Below are positions 59,608 to 64,000 of a stretch of 64,000 nucleotides of DNA, one piece after another (the first letter of the stretch is position 1; each line of letters begins with the position of its first letter). The stretch covers positions 165,327 through 229,326 of the forward strand of contig NZ_VDZH01000002.1 in the NCBI RefSeq assembly GCF_007673235.1. Reading direction: 5' to 3'. Position numbers and translations under genes: made by a program. The stretch is from Curtobacterium pusillum. GTDB lineage: Bacteria; Actinomycetota; Actinomycetes; Actinomycetales; Microbacteriaceae. The notes beneath the pieces were generated by a model. It did no database searches, had not been told where the DNA came from, and was given only the letters and a program-made list of their open reading frames with translations.

Positions 59608-60678
59608 CTACTTCTTGCGACCGCGCCCGGTGTGCGGCTCGATCACGGGGACCCGCACGTCCAGCGACCCGGCGTCGATCTGCGCGCGGAACGCCACGAT
59701 CTCGCCCACGGGGTCGCCGTCGATCTCGAACTCGTCCGGCTTCGTCAGCCGCAGCACGAACTCCTCGCCACGCATGTAGCGCAGTGGCCGCTCCTGCTTC
59801 GCCGCCGTGGTGATCCGACGCCCGACGACGGTGTTGCCGAGTGACGAGCGGTGGAACCAGCGCAGGATCGCGTTCTCCCAGAACACCCGCGCGCCGATCC
59901 GCACCCAGCCGAAGAACCCACGGGGACGCATCACGACGATGTCGAACACCCCGTCGTCGATCTCGGCGTCGGGCAGGAGCATCGCGTTGGCCTGCAGCAT
60001 GCCGCAGTTGCCGACGATGACGGAGTGCGCGCGCACGGAGCCGTTGCGCGCCGACTCGTCCAGCCGGTACTTGAACTCGAAGCCGTCGGTGTCCCGCACG
60101 GAGCGGAACAGCGAGTCGAGGTAGGCCAACCACCCGACGCGCTTCTTCAGCCCGGGCCGGGTGTTCGCGAGCATCCGGGCGTCGAGCCCGAGGCCGGCCA
60201 TCACCAGGAAGCCGAACTCGTCGCGGGAGCCGTCGGGACGCTCGACGCCGATCTGCCCGAAGTCAATGGAGCGGTCGTTGCCGGAGAAGATCGCCTTCGC
60301 CATGCCGCCGAGGTCGTCGAGCGGCAGCTTCATGTTCCGCGCGAGCAGGTTGCCCGTGCCGCTCGGGAGCAGCGCGAGCGAGGCGTCGGAGCCGTGCACC
60401 ACCTCGGCCACGGCGCGGACGGTGCCGTCTCCGCCGGCAGCGGCGACGACGTCGGCTCCGGCCTCGAGCGCGGCGCGGGCCATCCCGCCGCCCGGGTCTT
60501 CCTCGGTCGTCTCGAACCACAGGGTCTCGGCCCAGCCGGCCTCCTGCTGGTGCTTCTCGACGGTTTGCTTGAGGGTCGGCAGGTGGACCTTGACGGGGTT
60601 GTAGACCACCGCGGCCGTCCGCTGCTCGGTCTGGAGGGCGTCCTGGTCCGCGGGCGCGGTCTCCGAAGGGGTCGACAT
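59608..60678 (-). CDS. Diacylglycerol/lipid kinase family protein (YegS-like)
   Basis: 356 residues. GGDGT in VVAAAGGDGTVRAVAEVV, LPSGTGNLLARNM and the C-terminal LLPDAEIDDGVFDIVVM. It phosphorylates a lipid such as diacylglycerol. TACCGT at 60685-60690 is 6 nt before the ATG. Divergent from serS across the palindrome. Confidence 0.9.
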   Translation of the reverse strand: MSTPSETAPADQDALQTEQRTAAVVYNPVKVHLPTLKQTVEKHQQEAGWAETLWFETTEEDPGGGMARAALEAGADVVAAAGGDGTVRAVAEVVHGSDASLALLPSGTGNLLARNMKLPLDDLGGMAKAIFSGNDRSIDFGQIGVERPDGSRDEFGFLVMAGLGLDARMLANTRPGLKKRVGWLAYLDSLFRSVRDTDGFEFKYRLDESARNGSVRAHSVIVGNCGMLQANAMLLPDAEIDDGVFDIVVMRPRGFFGWVRIGARVFWENAILRWFHRSSLGNTVVGRRITTAAKQERPLRYMRGEEFVLRLTKPDEFEIDGDPVGEIVAFRAQIDAGSLDVRVPVIEPHTGRGRKK

Positions 60679-60730
60679 GCACCAACGGTACCGATCGGAT
60701 GCTGCGAGCGGACGCCCGGCGTGACCCGGT

Positions 60731-60778
60731 GACGGACTGGAGGCGCGTGGCGGCGCCGCCACGCGCCTCCAGTCCGTC
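60731..60778. repeat. Family-1 palindrome, copy 7 (48 bp, perfect)
   Basis: GACGGACTGGAGGCGCGTGG continuing CGGC and its perfect complement. Between the divergent lipid kinase and serS genes. It ends 4 bp before the serS -10 (60783-60788) and begins 40 bp from the kinase -10, so it occupies the -35 region of serS. Confidence 0.9.
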
Positions 60779-60782
60779 CCTT

Positions 60783-60788
60783 TAGGAT
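60783..60788 (+). promoter_or_regulatory. Leaderless -10 box of serS
   Basis: TAGGAT, 6 nt before the GTG at 60795. The -35 position falls inside the right arm of the 48-bp palindrome. Confidence 0.65.
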
Positions 60789-60794
60789 GAAGCG

Positions 60795-62063
60795 GTGATC
60801 GATCCCCAGCTGCTGCGCGACAACCCGGACGTCATCAAGGCCTCGCAGGAGGCGCGCCGCGCCTCCGTGGCCGTCGTCGACGAGGCCGTCGCCGCGGACG
60901 CGGCACGGCGGAGCGCGATCACCTCGTTCGAGTCCCTCCGCGCCGAGCAGAACGCCTTCGGCAAGACCGTCGCGAAGGCCCCGAAGGACGAGAAGGCCGC
61001 GCTCGTGCAGCAGGCCCAGGCACTCGCCGCGAAGGTGAAGGAGGCGCAGGCCACCGTCACCGCCGCCGAGGACACGTTCAACAGCGTCGTCCGGTCCATC
61101 CCGAACGTCGTCCTGCCCGGCGTTCCCGCCGGTGGCGAGGACGACTTCGTCACGCTCCGCACCGTCGGCACCAAGCCGGAGTTCGACTTCGAACCGAAGG
61201 ACCACGCGGACCTCGGCGAGCACCTCGGCATCATCGACATCCCGCGCGGCGTGAAGGTCTCCGGCTCGCGGTTCTACTTCCTGCGCGGCCTCGGTGCCCG
61301 GCTCGAGATCGCCCTCATGTCGCTCGGCCTCGACCGTGCGATCGCCGCCGGCTTCGAACCGCTGATCACCCCGACGCTCGTGCGCCCCGAGACGATGGCG
61401 GGCACCGGCTTCCTCGGCGAGCACGCTGCGGAGGTCTACCGTCTCGAGGCCGACGACCTCTACCTGACCGGCACGAGCGAGGTCGCCCTCGCCGGGTTCC
61501 ACTCGGACGAGATCCTGTCGCTCGACGAGTCGGGCGAGGGGCACCGCTACGCCGGCTGGTCGACCTGCTACCGACGCGAGGCCGGCTCGGCGGGCAAGGA
61601 CAACCGCGGCATCCTCCGCGTGCACCAGTTCAACAAGCTCGAGATGTTCTCGTACGTGCACCCGGACCAGGCCGAGGCGGAGCACGAGCGCCTCGTGTCG
61701 TACCAGGAGCAGATGCTGCAGGACCTCGGGCTGCACTACCGCGTCATCGAGACCGCTGCCGGCGACCTGGGCACGAGCGCGGCGAAGAAGTACGACATCG
61801 AGGCCTGGGTGCCGACGCAGGGCACCTTCCGCGAGCTCACCTCGACGTCGAACTGCACCACGTTCCAGGCCCGTCGCCTCGACATCCGCTACCGGACCGA
61901 GAGCGGCAAGACCGCCCCCGTCGCCACCCTCAACGGCACGCTCGCGACCACCCGGTGGATCGTCGCGATCCTCGAGACCCACCAGCAGGCCGACGGTTCG
62001 GTCGTGGTGCCGGAGGTCCTCCGTCCGTACCTCGGCGGCGTCGAGGTGATCGAACCCCGATGA
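60795..62063 (+). CDS. serS: Seryl-tRNA synthetase
   Basis: 422 residues. N-terminal coiled-coil arm (residues 30-100), motif 2 STCYRREAGSAGKDNRGILRVHQF and motif 3 NGTLATTRWIVAILE; TSTSNCTTFQARRLDIRYR binds the acceptor end. It charges the tRNA-Ser found 1 kb downstream. ATGA overlap with the HAD gene. Confidence 0.96.
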   Translation: MIDPQLLRDNPDVIKASQEARRASVAVVDEAVAADAARRSAITSFESLRAEQNAFGKTVAKAPKDEKAALVQQAQALAAKVKEAQATVTAAEDTFNSVVRSIPNVVLPGVPAGGEDDFVTLRTVGTKPEFDFEPKDHADLGEHLGIIDIPRGVKVSGSRFYFLRGLGARLEIALMSLGLDRAIAAGFEPLITPTLVRPETMAGTGFLGEHAAEVYRLEADDLYLTGTSEVALAGFHSDEILSLDESGEGHRYAGWSTCYRREAGSAGKDNRGILRVHQFNKLEMFSYVHPDQAEAEHERLVSYQEQMLQDLGLHYRVIETAAGDLGTSAAKKYDIEAWVPTQGTFRELTSTSNCTTFQARRLDIRYRTESGKTAPVATLNGTLATTRWIVAILETHQQADGSVVVPEVLRPYLGGVEVIEPR

Positions 62064-62914
62064 GCACGCAGGGGCGGTTCGTCGACGGCGGTTCGGGGTC
62101 CGGCGGTTCCGTGCGCACCAAGCGCTGGCTGGTCGCGCTCGACATCGACGGCACCACCATGCGCGAGGACGGTGTCGTCACCGAGGCCGTGATCGCCGCT
62201 CTGCGTGACGTCGAGGCCGCCGGGCACGAGGTCATGCTCTCCACCGGCCGCAGCGAGGGCATGACGGTGCCCCTGCTCGACACGCTCGGCATCGAGCCGA
62301 AGTACCTCGTCTGCGCCAACGGTGCGCTCACCCTGGCTCGCCGTCCGGACGGCTCCTACGAGCGGGTGCACGTCGAGAAGTTCGACCCGTCCGAGGTCCT
62401 GCAGACCGTGCACGGCGCGCTCGCCAACGCGGCCTTCGGCGTCGAGGACGAGGCCGGGCAGTTCCTGCTCTCCGGCAACTTCCCGGACGACGCCATGACC
62501 GTAGCCGGCGAGCACGTCCCGTTCGAGCGGCTGCTCGGCGTCGAGGCCACCCGGGTCGTCGTCATCTCGCCCGGGCACGACACCGAGGACTTCCTGCAGG
62601 TCGTCGAGCAGATGGGGCTGCACAAGGTCTCGTACTCGGTCGGCTGGACGTCGTGGCTCGACATCGCTCCCGAGGGCGTGACGAAGGCCACCGCGATGGA
62701 GCGGGTCCGCGAGTGGCTCGACATCCCGCGCTCCCGGGTCTTCGCCGCGGGCGACGGGCGGAACGACATCGACATGCTCCGGTGGGCGTCGACCTCGGGC
62801 CGCGGGGTCGTCATGGGCCAGGCGCCCGACGACGTCGTGGACGCGGGCAACGAGCTCACCGGCGGCGTCACCGACGACGGCCTGGCGGCCGCGCTCGACT
62901 CGTTGCCGCGCTGA
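62060..62914 (+). CDS. HAD superfamily hydrolase, Cof type
   Basis: 284 residues. Motif I ALDIDGTTMREDG, LSTGRSEGMTVPLLDTL, and the last motif FAAGDGRNDIDMLRWAS. The Cof cap domain lies in between. Phosphatase on a small metabolite; substrate unknown. Translationally coupled to serS by the ATGA overlap. Confidence 0.9.
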   Translation: MSTQGRFVDGGSGSGGSVRTKRWLVALDIDGTTMREDGVVTEAVIAALRDVEAAGHEVMLSTGRSEGMTVPLLDTLGIEPKYLVCANGALTLARRPDGSYERVHVEKFDPSEVLQTVHGALANAAFGVEDEAGQFLLSGNFPDDAMTVAGEHVPFERLLGVEATRVVVISPGHDTEDFLQVVEQMGLHKVSYSVGWTSWLDIAPEGVTKATAMERVREWLDIPRSRVFAAGDGRNDIDMLRWASTSGRGVVMGQAPDDVVDAGNELTGGVTDDGLAAALDSLPR

Positions 62915-62956
62915 CGCGCGCGGGTCCGACGGTTCGCGTCGGCGCTGGTTCGTACG

Positions 62957-63014
62957 GTGCGAGGTTCCGCGCACCGTGCCAGGGAGTTCGCCTCGCACAC
63001 TGCGCGGGACAGCG
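62957..63014. repeat. Family-3 element, copy 3
   Basis: GTGCGAGGTTCCGCGCACCGTGC (first 20: GTGCGAGGTTCCGCGCACCG) is identical to copy 1. Then CCTCGCACACTGCGCGGGAC. It lies downstream of the HAD gene and before the tRNA gene. Confidence 0.7.
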
Positions 63015-63040
63015 CACGTTGCGTCGGTCCCGCTGCGCGG

Positions 63041-63055
63041 CCTGGAGGCTCGGCT
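63041..63055. repeat. Family-1 half-site before tRNA-Ser
   Basis: CCTGGAGGCTCGGCT, identical to 4704-4718. It directly abuts TAGACT (63055-63060), the likely -10 of the tRNA gene. Confidence 0.55.
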
Positions 63056-63101
63056 AGACTTCTCGGGACGCGGTCACGTCTCGCCACGTGGTCGCGTCAC
63101 G

Positions 63102-63188
63102 GAGGGTTGTCCGAGCGGCCGATGGAGCCTGTCTTGAAAACAGGTGGGCAGAGATGTCTCGTGGGTTCGAATCCCACACCCTCCGCCA
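63102..63188 (+). tRNA. tRNA-Ser (anticodon UGA)
   Basis: A type II tRNA with long variable arm. Acceptor GGAGGGT pairs with ACCCTCC, discriminator G, and the CCA is encoded. The anticodon loop CTTGAAA gives UGA, read for UCA and related Ser codons; the T arm is GTGGGTTCGAATCCCAC. 87 nt including CCA. A -10-like TAGACT lies 41 nt upstream. Confidence 0.97.
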
Positions 63189-63212
63189 TGGGGACGCGGT
63201 CGCGTCCCGCGA

Positions 63213-63923
63213 TCAGATGACGAGACCCGCCACCACGTCGTGCACCACGCGGGCGGCACGTGCGGCCGCTCCGTCGAGGTGCTCCTTGAACTCGTCGCCG
63301 TCCGGCGCGCACAGGTCACTGATGCACCGGACCGAGACGAACGGCATGTCGTGGACGTGCGCGAACTGCGCGATCGCGGCGGACTCCATGTCGACGGCCG
63401 CGACCGCGGGGAAGGCTGCGCGGAGGGTGCGCGCTCGACCCTCGGTCACGAAGATCTCGCTCGAGCCGATCGTCGCCGCCCGGATGCGGTACCCGGCGTC
63501 GGAGGCGAGCGCGAGTCCGACCAGTCGGTCGTCGGGTTCGTAGCCGGTCGGCATGCCCGGGACCTGCCCGAGTGCGTAGCCGAAGGCTGTGGCGTCCGCA
63601 TTGAGGTTGACGTAGTGGTCCCCGACGACGACCTCGCCGATCTCGACGCCGTGCATCAGTCCGCCGGCCGTCCCGACGCTGATCACCGGGACCCCCGATC
63701 CGAAGTCGTGGAAGGCGTGCGCGACCGCGGCTGTGGCGTTCGCGAACCCGATGCCGCTCCGGCGCACCGCGACCGTGGCTCCGTCGATGTCGAGCAGGTG
63801 GTGTTCGTCGTGCCCGCCGACGGGCCCGTCGAGGATCGGGACACCTTCGAAGAGCGATGCGAACGCGGACACCTCTTCGCTCATGGCTGCGATGACGACC
63901 GCGACGGGGGAAGGGAGTTGCAC
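63213..63923 (-). CDS. mtnN: 5-prime-methylthioadenosine/S-adenosylhomocysteine nucleosidase
   Basis: 236 residues (GTG start) of the purine nucleoside phosphorylase fold. VAVVIAAMSEEVSAFASLFEG near the start, VISVGTAGGLMHGVEIGEVVV, VAAVDMESAAIAQFAHVHDMP with the catalytic Glu, and VRCISDLCAPDG. It splits MTA and SAH to adenine and a thioribose compound for recycling. An ATG at 63944 would add 7 residues. The neighbouring region beyond 63945 holds no gene. Confidence 0.9.
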   Translation of the reverse strand: MQLPSPVAVVIAAMSEEVSAFASLFEGVPILDGPVGGHDEHHLLDIDGATVAVRRSGIGFANATAAVAHAFHDFGSGVPVISVGTAGGLMHGVEIGEVVVGDHYVNLNADATAFGYALGQVPGMPTGYEPDDRLVGLALASDAGYRIRAATIGSSEIFVTEGRARTLRAAFPAVAAVDMESAAIAQFAHVHDMPFVSVRCISDLCAPDGDEFKEHLDGAAARAARVVHDVVAGLVI

Positions 63924-64000
63924 TGCCCGATCCTCGCACGTCATGCCGGACCCCGGTGCCGAGGTTGAACCTCAGCGCTCCCCGGCGCGCCGGTTTCGCC

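Noticed and set aside
89..60778. Family-1 palindromes as simple rho-independent terminators
   Set aside because: They lack U-tracts, and copies at 11431 and 60731 lie between divergent genes, where no transcript ends.
63102..63188. Genomic island attachment at tRNA-Ser
   Set aside because: No integrase or direct repeat of the tRNA 3-prime end was seen on either side in the window.

Overview
The window is very GC-rich DNA (roughly 70% by eye) with dense coding, many GTG starts, strings of 4-nt ATGA/GTGA gene overlaps and many genes that start 6-7 nt after a TANNNT -10 box. Together with a mycothiol-type maleylpyruvate isomerase, a Pmt-type mannosyltransferase and stand-alone CUT1 sugar permeases, this points to a high-GC actinobacterium. 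The protein set and the intergenic palindromes suggest the Microbacteriaceae, and Curtobacterium is my best guess, but that is recollection and not a search result. It looks chromosomal. I see no phage, transposase, integrase, plasmid or CRISPR genes.  Layout. 0.1-9.1 kb: envelope acyltransferase, TetR/SDR pair with a clear operator, type II NADH dehydrogenase, small enzymes, a lipase, a LacI regulator and a methyltransferase. 9.2-15.1 kb: an acyltransferase-SGNH protein divergent from a carbohydrate ABC importer (two permeases and a lipoprotein, no ATPase) with a LacI-type dyad in front. 15.2-19.6 kb: small enzymes, including a three-gene coupled run (maleylpyruvate isomerase family, chloramphenicol-acetyltransferase-like, GNAT). 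19.6-28 kb: HrpA helicase, a DUF255 thioredoxin-domain protein, a P-loop kinase, an epimerase and a two-domain sulfurtransferase. 28-32.3 kb: MFS exporter with divergent TetR, and Pmt. 32.4-46.2 kb: the housekeeping run rsmI-metG-tatD-rsmA ... ispE, in which rsmA and ispE are separated by about 8.6 kb of accessory genes (pentapeptide protein, YbaK protein, toxin-antitoxin-like pair, SDR/XRE pair, ATP-grasp ligase, LLM monooxygenase plus MetY). 46.2-57.9 kb: a molybdenum region (HTH-TOBE regulator, MoeB-rhodanese, ModABC, ChaA, then MoaD/MoaA, and a membrane cytochrome-b/molybdopterin oxidoreductase) flanked by polyprenyl-dependent mannosyltransferases. 57.9-64 kb: MarR, pheA, lipid kinase, serS, HAD hydrolase, tRNA-Ser(UGA) and MTA/SAH nucleosidase.  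The most unusual content is non-coding. At least three unrelated families of dispersed inverted repeats occupy the gaps: (1) a roughly 42-bp palindrome built on GCCTGGAGGCRCGG, seven full copies plus half-sites inside genes; (2) a roughly 140-bp MITE-like element with GTCGTACGAC cores, two copies; (3) GTGCGAGGTTCC elements, three clear copies and one decayed. One family-1 copy is a perfect 48-bp palindrome in the divergent serS promoter region, so it cannot be merely a terminator there. Because half-sites also occur inside coding sequence, family 1 resembles DNA-uptake-type signal repeats or a REP-like element. That idea is speculative but testable.
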